From Rhizobium sp. BK251 (lineage in GTDB: Bacteria > Pseudomonadota > Alphaproteobacteria > Rhizobiales > Rhizobiaceae), in NCBI RefSeq assembly GCF_004345245.1, contig NZ_SLUQ01000001.1, forward strand, positions 124,001-188,000: a stretch of 64,000 nucleotides of DNA, given 5' to 3'. Shown here piece by piece: positions 46,081 to 53,066 of this stretch. Every line of letters starts with the position of its first letter. Within the stretch, counting starts at the first letter, position 1. Made by a program: the position numbers and the translations under genes. Under the pieces are notes generated by a model, which was not told where the DNA came from, made no database searches, and worked only from the letters and a program-made list of their open reading frames with translations.

Positions 46081-46109
46081 GCCGGACGAGCCCAGTCGAA
46101 GAAATCGAA

Positions 46110-46131
46110 GCGGTCGGCCAACGCCGGCCGC
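46110..46131 (+). terminator. First hairpin after flaA
   Basis: GCGGTCGGC (46110-46118) pairs with GCCGGCCGC (46123-46131) with one G-T wobble, 30 bases after the flaA stop, followed by TTTATC. A weak terminator or 3' stabiliser ahead of the stronger one at 46153. Confidence 0.5.
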
Positions 46132-46152
46132 TTTATCTATTAAAATCCGGTT

Positions 46153-46185
46153 AACCGCACTCTTGGTTAAGATGCGGTTTTTTTT
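46153..46185 (+). terminator. Strong intrinsic terminator after flaA
   Basis: AACCGCA-C-TCTT (46153-46164) pairs with AAGATGCGGTT (46169-46179) around a GGTT loop with one bulged C, and runs into eight T (46178-46185). Confidence 0.85.
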
Positions 46186-46215
46186 ATGTTTTTTCGGTTT
46201 CCAGTTCAGTTTTCC

Positions 46216-46317
46216 TTAACCATCTTGCGGTCATCTAGGGACATCGAAACGACGAGCCTACCCCAACACGAAAGGGTGGCAGGCATGAAGCTGAACGTCG
46301 TTCCCCGGTGAGCCCGG
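46216..46317 (+). promoter_or_regulatory. flaB promoter elements and conserved leader
   Basis: TTAACCAT at 46216-46223 is followed after 11 bases by CTAG at 46235-46238. The leader begins GGCATGAAGCT (CATG at 46284), and 21 bases on carries a hairpin with CCGG stems at 46305-46308 and 46314-46317 and a 5-base loop. An 8-codon open frame starts at the leader ATG and ends at TGA in the hairpin. The flaB ATG is 73 bases after CATG. Confidence 0.55.
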
Positions 46318-46356
46318 AATGCCCTTCATCACATAGCCAACAAGGGGCAACCTATT

Positions 46357-47250
46357 ATGACCAGCATTCTGACCAACAACTCCGCTATGGCCGCTCTCCA
46401 GACGCTGCGGTCGGTCAACAGCAACCTGAGCACCACGCAGAACCACGTTTCTTCCGGCCTTCGCGTCGGCAAGGCTGCTGACAACGCTGCCTACTGGTCG
46501 ATCGCAACCACCATGCGTTCCGACAACGGCGCTCTCTCGGCTGTTTCCGACGCCCTCGGCATGGGCGCCGCCAAGGTCGACACCGCCTACACCGCCGTCC
46601 AGAGCGCCATCGACGTCGTCTCCGAGATCAAGGCCAAGCTCGTTGCCGCTACCGAAGAAGGCGTTGACAAGCTCAAGATCCAGGACGAAATCACGCAGCT
46701 CCAGGACCAGCTGGAAAGCATTGCTGCATCGGCTTCGTTCAACGGCCAGAACTGGGTCCAGAACACGATCGGCACGACGATGAGCGTTGTCTCGTCCTTC
46801 GTCCGTGACGCCAGCGGCGGCATCTCGGTCAAGACGACCGAATACACCTCCACGGCGACCGACCTCCTGCTCGACGACACGGGCACGGGCGGCATCCTCG
46901 GCGCAACCGGCGCTGCCTCCAGCGAATCGATCGTCAGCTTCACGATCGACAACACCACGAGCAAGGCTGACATCGACAAGCTGCTGACGGACGTCGAAAC
47001 CGCGCTCAAGAGCATGACCTCGCTCGGCTCGAAGCTCGGCTCGATCTCAACCCGCATCGACATCCAGAGCAACTTCGTCTCCTCGCTTAGCGACTCGATC
47101 GACTCGGGCGTTGGCCGTCTCGTCGACGCCAACATGGAAGAAGAATCGAGCAAGCTGACGGCTCTGCAGACGCAGCAGCAGCTCGCGATCCAGTCTCTCT
47201 CGATCGCAAACAGCTCGTCGCAGAACATCTTGACGCTCTTCCGCGGCTAA
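46357..47250 (+). CDS. flaB: Flagellin FlaB
   Basis: Filament subunit of 297 residues and near-twin of FlaA. The same N-terminal (MTSILTNNSAMAALQTLRSV) and C-terminal (LSIANSSSQNILTLFRG) helices are present, and the variable core differs by only about ten residues. Substitutions are scattered while synonymous sites are largely the same, pointing to a recent tandem duplication or gene conversion. Own leader and terminator, so independently transcribed. Confidence 0.96.
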   Translation: MTSILTNNSAMAALQTLRSVNSNLSTTQNHVSSGLRVGKAADNAAYWSIATTMRSDNGALSAVSDALGMGAAKVDTAYTAVQSAIDVVSEIKAKLVAATEEGVDKLKIQDEITQLQDQLESIAASASFNGQNWVQNTIGTTMSVVSSFVRDASGGISVKTTEYTSTATDLLLDDTGTGGILGATGAASSESIVSFTIDNTTSKADIDKLLTDVETALKSMTSLGSKLGSISTRIDIQSNFVSSLSDSIDSGVGRLVDANMEEESSKLTALQTQQQLAIQSLSIANSSSQNILTLFRG

Positions 47251-47266
47251 GGTCGTCCAATAATCA

Positions 47267-47289
47267 GCGGCGCGATCGCCTCGCGCCGC
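47267..47289 (+). other. Stable hairpin in flaB 3' untranslated region
   Basis: Perfect 9-bp stem GCGGCGCGA (47267-47275) and TCGCGCCGC (47281-47289) with a 5-base loop, 16 bases after the flaB stop and upstream of the intrinsic terminator. No T run follows, so protection of abundant flagellin mRNA from 3' decay is a reasonable reading. Confidence 0.5.
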
Positions 47290-47303
47290 ACCGATCATTA
47301 AGA

Positions 47304-47332
47304 AACCGCGTCCCTCGGGGCGCGGTTTTTTT
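47304..47332 (+). terminator. Strong intrinsic terminator after flaB
   Basis: AACCGCG (47304-47310) pairs with CGCGGTT (47321-47327), extended by C-rich/G-rich inner pairs, followed by seven to eight T up to 47332. Confidence 0.85.
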
Positions 47333-47338
47333 GTGCCG

Positions 47339-47455
47339 TTAACACTCGATTAACTATAATCGGTTTCTCTACGCCTCAACGCAACGGTGAGTTAACCAAT
47401 CCTAACGCTTGGTTAGCGGGCATGAGGCCGAATGCCGTACCCGGAGGAGCTCCGG
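47339..47455 (+). promoter_or_regulatory. Promoter and conserved leader of third flagellin gene
   Basis: TTAACACT at 47339-47346 is followed after 7 bases by CTATAAT (47354-47360), a near-perfect -10 box. AACCAA/TTGGTT form a dyad at about 47394-47415. The leader begins GGCATGAGGCC (CATG at 47421), and 20 bases on has a 6-bp hairpin CCGGAG (47441-47446) and CTCCGG (47450-47455) with a GAG loop. The start codon is 80 bases after CATG. Confidence 0.6.
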
Positions 47456-47500
47456 TCTGTCCTTTCCCAAATAATCATTGCGACAGGGGCACGAATTCTT

Positions 47501-48394
47501 ATGTCAAGCATATTGACCAATGTTGCGGCGATGGCCGCGCTTCAGACATTGCGCTCGATCAACAACAGCCTGGAGGAAACACAGAACCGGGTGTCCTCTG
47601 GCTACCGCGTCGAGAAGGCTTCCGACAACGCCGCCTACTGGTCGATCGCGACCACGATGCGCTCCGACAACAGCGCGCTTTCCGCCGTTTCCGACGCGTT
47701 GGGCCTCGGCGCCGCGAAGGTCGATACTGCCTATGCCGCGATGGACAGCGCCATCGATGTCGTCACGCAGATCAAGTCGAAGCTGGTAGCAGCGACCGAG
47801 CAGGGCGTGGACCAGACGAAGATACAGGAAGAAATCGACCAGCTGCAGGAACAGCTTCTCAGCATCGCGCAGTCAGCTTCATTCTCGGGCGAAAACTGGG
47901 TCCAGGGGATCGGCACGAAGAGCGTCGTTTCGTCCTTCGTCCGCAATGCTGACGGTACGGTGCAGGTCCAGACGACACAGTATATTCTCACCGACGGAAC
48001 GAACGGCAACGTCCTGTTCGTAAGTGGCAGCACCGGCGGTATCCTGGGCAGCACCGGTGGCGCGTCGGGTGTTTCCGTCTTCGATACCGACATCACCAAT
48101 GGAACCGACGGGGATATTGCCAATGCACTCAGCGATGTCGAATCGGCCCTCGGCGCCTTGACAAAGGCTGCTTCGCAGCTCGGCTCGATCTCGACCCGTA
48201 TCGGCCTGCAGGAGACCTTCGTTGCCTCCCTCAGTGATTCGATCGAGTCCGGTGTGGGCCGTCTCGTCGACGCGGACATGGAAGAGGAATCGAGCAGGCT
48301 GACAGCTTTGCAGACGCAGCAACAGCTCGCCGTCCAGTCGCTGTCGATCGCCAATAGCAGCGCCCAGAACCTGCTCACGCTGTTCCGCAACTAA
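47501..48394 (+). CDS. Flagellin (third gene)
   Basis: Filament subunit of 297 residues with the conserved ends MSSILTNVAAMAALQTLRSI and LSIANSSAQNLLTLFRN and a distinct core (GTNGNVLFVSGSTGGILGST). It is closer to the main flagellins of Rhizobium than to FlaA/FlaB of this window. The frame extends upstream to 47432, but ATG at 47501 gives the invariant flagellin N-terminus. Its position corresponds to flaD in S. meliloti and flaC in R. leguminosarum, so I leave the symbol open. Confidence 0.94.
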   Translation: MSSILTNVAAMAALQTLRSINNSLEETQNRVSSGYRVEKASDNAAYWSIATTMRSDNSALSAVSDALGLGAAKVDTAYAAMDSAIDVVTQIKSKLVAATEQGVDQTKIQEEIDQLQEQLLSIAQSASFSGENWVQGIGTKSVVSSFVRNADGTVQVQTTQYILTDGTNGNVLFVSGSTGGILGSTGGASGVSVFDTDITNGTDGDIANALSDVESALGALTKAASQLGSISTRIGLQETFVASLSDSIESGVGRLVDADMEEESSRLTALQTQQQLAVQSLSIANSSAQNLLTLFRN

Positions 48395-48418
48395 GGCAAG
48401 ACACCGTAAAGCAAGTCG

Positions 48419-48446
48419 AGCCGCGCCTTCGAGCGCGGCTTTTGCT
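48419..48446 (+). terminator. Intrinsic terminator after third flagellin gene
   Basis: Perfect 8-bp stem AGCCGCGC (48419-48426) and GCGCGGCT (48433-48440) with a 6-base loop, followed by TTTGCTTTTG. Confidence 0.7.
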
Positions 48447-48539
48447 TTTGTTCGGTTGGCAAATTCGCGAAGCTTTACCGAAGCTTGCTGTCGCGCTGCG
48501 GCGAACGGCTTACAGCTTGCGCGGCGGGTCAATCTTTTG

Positions 48540-48638
48540 TTAACTCCGTGCAACAGCTGATTTGCTGCGAGCGACGCACCGGTGGCCGAAGTGCTGGCGG
48601 AGGCATGACGCCGTATGGTCGCAGCCGGTGTTTCCGGC
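48540..48638 (+). promoter_or_regulatory. Promoter-like elements and conserved leader of fourth flagellin gene
   Basis: TTAACTCC at 48540-48547 is followed after 9 bases by CTGA at 48557-48560. The leader begins GGCATGACGCC (CATG at 48604), and 21 bases on has a 5-bp hairpin GCCGG (48624-48628) and CCGGC (48634-48638). An 18-codon open frame from the leader ATG ends just before the flagellin start at 48670. Confidence 0.5.
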
Positions 48639-48669
48639 CTGGTTCCCTTCATCATCCATAGGCTAGTCG

Positions 48670-49635
48670 ATGACCACTTCGATTACGAACGCGGCCGCGC
48701 TGTCGGCTCTCATCGTTCTGCGCGGCGTCAACAAGGAATCCGAGATCACGCAGAAGCACGTCGCTTCTGGCTATCGCGTCGAGACCGCCGCCGACGATGC
48801 GACATACTGGTCGATGGCGACCACGATGCGATCCGACAGCAGCAACCTTTCAACCATCTCCGACGCGCTGGGGATGGGGTCGTCCAAGGTCGATATCGCT
48901 TATACGGCGATGAGCAATGCGGTCGATCTTGTTACCGAAATACGTACGAAGCTCGTCGCCGCGCGCGAGCCCGGCGTCAGCATGGACCAGGTCAACGCCG
49001 AAATCACCGCGCTCAAGGAACAGCTGAAGTCGGTGACCCACTCCTCTACCTTCGCCGGTGAGAACTGGCTCCTCAATACGAATACGAACATGCCGGCAAA
49101 GAACTCGGTCGTCGGCTCCTTCACGCGCGGGCCGAGCGGCGAGGTCTATGTTCAGACGGCCGATTTTCCTGCGGCCGACTCCCTGCTCATCGATACGGCA
49201 AATGCGGGTCGCGGCATCCTGACAAGGGATTACGACGCCAATGCCTATTGGCCGGACGGGACGACGACGCCCCGCAACTACTACCTTGTCGATGACGGAT
49301 CCACGATCCCGGCCGGCGGCAAGGAAATCGCGCTCGACGAGAACACGACTTCGGCCGACATCGACGACATGATCAGCGTCACCGATGCGATCCTCAAGAC
49401 AGTCACTACCTCGGCCTCGAAGCTCGGGACGATGAAGTCGCGCATCGAAAGCCAGGCGACGTTCGTTACCGATCTCGGAGACATCATCGACAAGGGCGTC
49501 GGCCGTCTCGTCGACGCCGACATGGATGAGGAATCGGCCCGGCAGAAGGCGGTGGAGACGCAGAAACAGATGGGCGTCCAGGCAATCGCCATCGCCAACG
49601 ATGCGTCAAACAAGCTGCTGCTATTGCTCGAATAG
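48670..49635 (+). CDS. Divergent flagellin (fourth gene)
   Basis: Flagellin of 321 residues, the most divergent of the four. The N-terminal helix keeps the framework (VASGYRVETAADDATYWSMA) but with several substitutions. The core is longer, with a Tyr/Pro-rich loop (DYDANAYWPDGTTTPRNYYL) absent from the others. The C-terminus ends NKLLLLLE and not LLxLFR. In S. meliloti one of the minor flagellins is likewise divergent. It is probably a minor or junctional subunit, and the acidic C-terminal residue may affect packing of the filament core. Own leader. Confidence 0.92.
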   Translation: MTTSITNAAALSALIVLRGVNKESEITQKHVASGYRVETAADDATYWSMATTMRSDSSNLSTISDALGMGSSKVDIAYTAMSNAVDLVTEIRTKLVAAREPGVSMDQVNAEITALKEQLKSVTHSSTFAGENWLLNTNTNMPAKNSVVGSFTRGPSGEVYVQTADFPAADSLLIDTANAGRGILTRDYDANAYWPDGTTTPRNYYLVDDGSTIPAGGKEIALDENTTSADIDDMISVTDAILKTVTTSASKLGTMKSRIESQATFVTDLGDIIDKGVGRLVDADMDEESARQKAVETQKQMGVQAIAIANDASNKLLLLLE

Positions 49636-49645
49636 TCGCGCATGA

Positions 49646-49667
49646 GGCCGGCGGTTGAGCGCCGGCC
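49646..49667 (+). terminator. Hairpin after fourth flagellin gene
   Basis: 8-bp stem GGCCGGCG (49646-49653) and CGCCGGCC (49660-49667) with a 6-base loop, 10 bases after the stop. No T run follows, so it is a weak terminator or stabilising hairpin. Confidence 0.45.
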
Positions 49668-49678
49668 CCATTCATCCT

Positions 49679-49699
49679 CGCACAAGTTTGAATTCCTAG
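49679..49699 (+). promoter_or_regulatory. CGCACAAG-N9-CTAG element upstream of the motB operon
   Basis: CGCACAAG at 49679-49686, 9 bases, then CTAG at 49696-49699, 167 bases before the FliH-like gene. It is nearly the same as the fliF element, including the CGCACAAG variant. Confidence 0.5.
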
Positions 49700-49865
49700 T
49701 CTGCACGCCAGAGGTGCCCGTTTGCCGGCGTCTCAGCAACATCGGGGCGCGTTTCGCGCGACGGATACCGGAAAACGTAATGATTAACGTTTTGGAAACG
49801 GAATTGATTTTCAATCAAGTCTATTGGGAGACCTGCGGTTCCAACACGCAGCGCAGGTTTGACAT

Positions 49866-50504
49866 ATGAACAGCCCGCTTGCCCGGTACCTGAAGGATTT
49901 TGGCCAGATGGCGCCTGCGGCCCATACCTTTGTGCCGGATCCGCTCGAAGACGATATTTCCATGGGCCTCAACGATTTCCCCGACGAGCCGCCGGCGGAT
50001 ATCGAGGCCGAGCGCCAGCAGGCCTATGCGGAAGGCCAGGAGGCAGCAACCCGTGGCCTGTCTGAAACGCACGAGGCCGAGATCGAGGCGATGGCGGAGG
50101 CGCATCGTGGCGAGCTGGACGCGCTGAAGCAGAAGCACGAGGCGGAGGTGGCGGCGCTGATGGCCGTGAAATTCCGCGAGATCGCGGCGGAAGTCGCCCG
50201 TGCCGTGAGCGATGGGGCAGCGACGGCGATTGCTCCGGTGCTGAGCGAATCCGTGGCGCAGGCATCCATTGCGAACCTCGCGCGGCTGCTCGAGGAGGCG
50301 ATCCTTGAAGGCGCGGCCGGACCGATCACGGTCAAGGGCCCTGCAGCCCTCTTCGAACGCCTTCAGAGTGAAATCGCCAGCGGCTCAGGTCTGCTGCGTC
50401 ACGTTGAGGCCGATGACCTGGACCTGTCGGTGGACGTCGGTGAAGCCGCTCTCGTGACGCGGATCTCTGCATGGACCGCCAGCCTGAAGAAAGTTCTGGA
50501 ATGA
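49866..50504 (+). CDS. FliH-like protein, candidate export ATPase regulator
   Basis: Acidic 212-residue protein in front of motB, usually annotated as hypothetical in rhizobia. The arrangement resembles FliH: a short N-terminal region, a Glu/Ala-rich coiled coil ([40 protein letters not shown]) and a C-terminal globular part ([37 protein letters not shown]) similar to the FliH/HrpE end, where Val-x-Ala-Asp leads into a short beta hairpin. FliI at 22110 otherwise lacks a partner in this window. The stop overlaps the motB start (ATGA). FliH identity is an inference. Confidence 0.6.
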   Translation: MNSPLARYLKDFGQMAPAAHTFVPDPLEDDISMGLNDFPDEPPADIEAERQQAYAEGQEAATRGLSETHEAEIEAMAEAHRGELDALKQKHEAEVAALMAVKFREIAAEVARAVSDGAATAIAPVLSESVAQASIANLARLLEEAILEGAAGPITVKGPAALFERLQSEIASGSGLLRHVEADDLDLSVDVGEAALVTRISAWTASLKKVLE

Positions 50505-51763
50505 GCGAGACGGAAAACCACCACCACGGAAAGAACGAGATCATTATCGTCAAGCGGCACAGCGGCGGCGATCATGACACTCATCATGGCGGCTCGTGGA
50601 AGATTGCCTATGCGGACTTCATGACGGCTATGATGGCCTTCTTCCTGGTGATGTGGCTCGTGAATGCCGCCAACGAGGAGACGAAGGCGTCGGTCGCATC
50701 CTATTTCAACCCCATCAAGCTTGCGGACGAAAAGCCGACAGCAAAGGGCCTGAAAAAGCCCGTCGACGATGCAGACGGCGAAGAGACCCGAGAGCGGTCC
50801 AAACAGAAGGCGGAGGAGGAGACACAGGGCGCCGCCGCCGCAGACGGCAACGACCAGACGTCGTCCTCGGGTGATCAGACCAACTATTCCGAAGCCGATT
50901 ATTTCGAGAACCCCTATTCCGTCCTGGCCGAGATCGCCCAGGAAGTCGGCCAACAAGCCAATGTCAGCGCCAAGGGTGAGGGCGGTGCGAGCGATTCTGG
51001 GCCGGCGACCGGCGCAGATGGCGGCCAGGCCTATCGCGATCCGTTCGATCCGGACTTCTGGACGAAGCAGATCGAGGTGACGAGCGCGGAAAAGAAAAAC
51101 GAGGCGACGGCAGCGGAGAAGACAGAGACACCGGCTGAAGGCGAGATCGCTGCGCTGGCCAAGAGCGCAGGGACTTCCTCCGAAGATTCGACCGGGACAC
51201 AGGACGCGCAGGCGGCCAATGCGGCTACCAACGCCGGGACTGCCGAGCAAAAGCCCGAGCAAGCAGAGCAGCAGACCAAGACGCAGGACGCCGCCCAGCA
51301 GGATGCAGCCAAGAAGCTCCAGGACGAGATCATCCAGAAGATCGGCGGAGCAGCGGGTAAGCTCGCGGAAAGTCTCGTCGTCACGCCGTCGGAGGGTGGC
51401 CTTTTGGTCAGCATTTCCGACCAGGGCGACGACCCGATGTTCAACGTCGGATCGGCCGTGCCGCGCAAGGAGATGGTCCTCGCCATGGAACAGATCGGCA
51501 AGATCCTCGCAAGCCGCAGCGGTGTTATTCTCATCCGCGGCCATACGGACGGACGGCAGTTCAAGGGTAGCCTGAACGAAAACTGGCGCCTCTCGATGGA
51601 CCGCGCACAGAGCGCCTACTACATGCTCGTGCATGGTGGGCTTGATGAAAAGCGGATATCCCAGGTCTCCGGCTTTGCCGATCGCCGCCTGAAGATGCCG
51701 GAAGACCCGTTCAATCCTGCCAACCGCCGTATCGAGATATTGATACAGGCAGATCAAGGCTAG
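50501..51763 (+). CDS. motB: Flagellar motor stator protein MotB
   Basis: Stator subunit that anchors MotA to peptidoglycan, 420 residues. The N-terminus is rich in His. The channel Asp is D39 in [20 protein letters not shown], followed by the plug region. A long Ala/Glu/Gln/Lys-rich linker (about 90-285) is much larger than in enteric MotB. The C-terminal OmpA-like peptidoglycan-binding domain ([36 protein letters not shown]) is intact. ATG at 50501 overlaps the preceding stop, and the upstream in-frame ATG at 50471 lies inside the FliH-like gene. Confidence 0.95.
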   Translation: MSETENHHHGKNEIIIVKRHSGGDHDTHHGGSWKIAYADFMTAMMAFFLVMWLVNAANEETKASVASYFNPIKLADEKPTAKGLKKPVDDADGEETRERSKQKAEEETQGAAAADGNDQTSSSGDQTNYSEADYFENPYSVLAEIAQEVGQQANVSAKGEGGASDSGPATGADGGQAYRDPFDPDFWTKQIEVTSAEKKNEATAAEKTETPAEGEIAALAKSAGTSSEDSTGTQDAQAANAATNAGTAEQKPEQAEQQTKTQDAAQQDAAKKLQDEIIQKIGGAAGKLAESLVVTPSEGGLLVSISDQGDDPMFNVGSAVPRKEMVLAMEQIGKILASRSGVILIRGHTDGRQFKGSLNENWRLSMDRAQSAYYMLVHGGLDEKRISQVSGFADRRLKMPEDPFNPANRRIEILIQADQG

Positions 51764-51767
51764 TCCC

Positions 51768-53066
51768 ATGGCGCGTCCGCAGCATCGCTTCTGGCTGTTT
51801 GCCGCCCTTGGCCTTTCGACGCTTGCACCCGGCGCGAGTCTTGCCGAGGACGCGGGCGAGCTTGCGCCATACAAGATGCTGCGTTCGCTGCAGTTCGTTC
51901 AGGATTCCGTCGTGCTCGGCGACCACTCCGCCGCCGAGATGCAGCGCTTCATGCTGACGACGATCGACAACAGGTTCCGCACGGTCGAAGCCGCGGCTTT
52001 CGACGATCCGCGCAATGTCGATGCGGCGCTGATCTATGGCATGAGCGGCGGCAATCCGGAGACACTGGAATATCTGGTATCGCGCGACGTGGACGGTCAC
52101 TTTGACAACCGCGTCACCGATGTCCTGAGGAAATACCTCGGCGGCAAGGGCCTTCTCGTCGGCAAGACGCTTGTGGCTATGGCCAAGGAATACCGGGAGC
52201 AAAAGATAGGCCCCTACCTGGCGCTGATCGGCGGCAACGTCATGATCGCGACAGACCCGAAGGAGGCCCTGCAGCTGTATGACTGGGCGAGGCTTTCTGC
52301 GCCCGGGACTATCGTGGAGGAAGCTGCACTTCGCCGGTCGATCGCAATCACTACCGATGCAGGCATGGCTAAAGAGGGTCTGTCCTACTCGGGACGATAT
52401 GTCCGCCGGTTCCTGCACTCACCCTACGCAAGCCAGTTCGCCGATCTGTTCGTGAGGCTCGCTGTTGAGCATTATGGCGAGGTCAAGGACGACGATATAA
52501 CCACCATCCTCTCGTTCATGGATGACGCCAGGCAGCGCGAGGTCTATCTGCGGCTGGCGCGGAGCGCCGCGATCGCCGGCAAGGGCGAGTTGGCACGACA
52601 TGCCGCTGAACAGGCCCGGGCGCTGACAAGTGGTGGCGACGACGCGTTCGGCACGCTCGCGGGTTTCTACGGCGGCGTGGCCAGCGTCCCGACCTCCAAT
52701 GTCGGGGCGGCCATGAAGGATATCAGCGACGTGTCCGAAAGCGAACTCTCGCCGCGTGACCGTGCGCTGCGTGCGGCGGCAAAGGCGGTTGCTGAAGCCG
52801 TCCTGCGGGCACCCGATCCGAAAAGCCTGACGCAAGGCTCAACTTCTATTCCTGCTAATGAAGAAAAGGCTTCTGAAACTCAGATCCCTGACATCGCCGC
52901 GGCACCTGCCGTAAATGATGCCGGTGGGGGCGAGACGGCCCCTCGGGCCGAGCACGGAAGCACACAGGAGGGGCAGGAGGCCGATAACTCGTTCAGTTCG
53001 TTCGTCACGACGAGCCGATCCAAACTGGACGAGATCGATGGCCTGCTGGAGCAGGAAAGCAATTGA
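51768..53066 (+). CDS. motC: Periplasmic motility protein MotC
   Basis: Rhizobial motor protein of 432 residues that binds the periplasmic part of MotB and is required for rotation. A signal peptide (WLFAALGLSTLAPGASLAED, cleavage near residue 27) is followed by a helical-repeat body (SLQFVQDSVVLGDHSAAEMQ; LISRDVDG-type segments) and a Glu/Ala-rich C-terminal tail. It begins 4 bases after motB and overlaps fliK by four bases. Its chaperone MotE is encoded at 27874. Confidence 0.94.
   Translation: MARPQHRFWLFAALGLSTLAPGASLAEDAGELAPYKMLRSLQFVQDSVVLGDHSAAEMQRFMLTTIDNRFRTVEAAAFDDPRNVDAALIYGMSGGNPETLEYLVSRDVDGHFDNRVTDVLRKYLGGKGLLVGKTLVAMAKEYREQKIGPYLALIGGNVMIATDPKEALQLYDWARLSAPGTIVEEAALRRSIAITTDAGMAKEGLSYSGRYVRRFLHSPYASQFADLFVRLAVEHYGEVKDDDITTILSFMDDARQREVYLRLARSAAIAGKGELARHAAEQARALTSGGDDAFGTLAGFYGGVASVPTSNVGAAMKDISDVSESELSPRDRALRAAAKAVAEAVLRAPDPKSLTQGSTSIPANEEKASETQIPDIAAAPAVNDAGGGETAPRAEHGSTQEGQEADNSFSSFVTTSRSKLDEIDGLLEQESN

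Noticed and set aside
49641..49667. CATGAGGCCGG followed by a hairpin after the fourth flagellin gene, resembling the leader motif
   Set aside because: The hairpin overlaps the CATG segment itself, the linker is missing, and it lies just after a stop codon; best read as a terminator-like hairpin.
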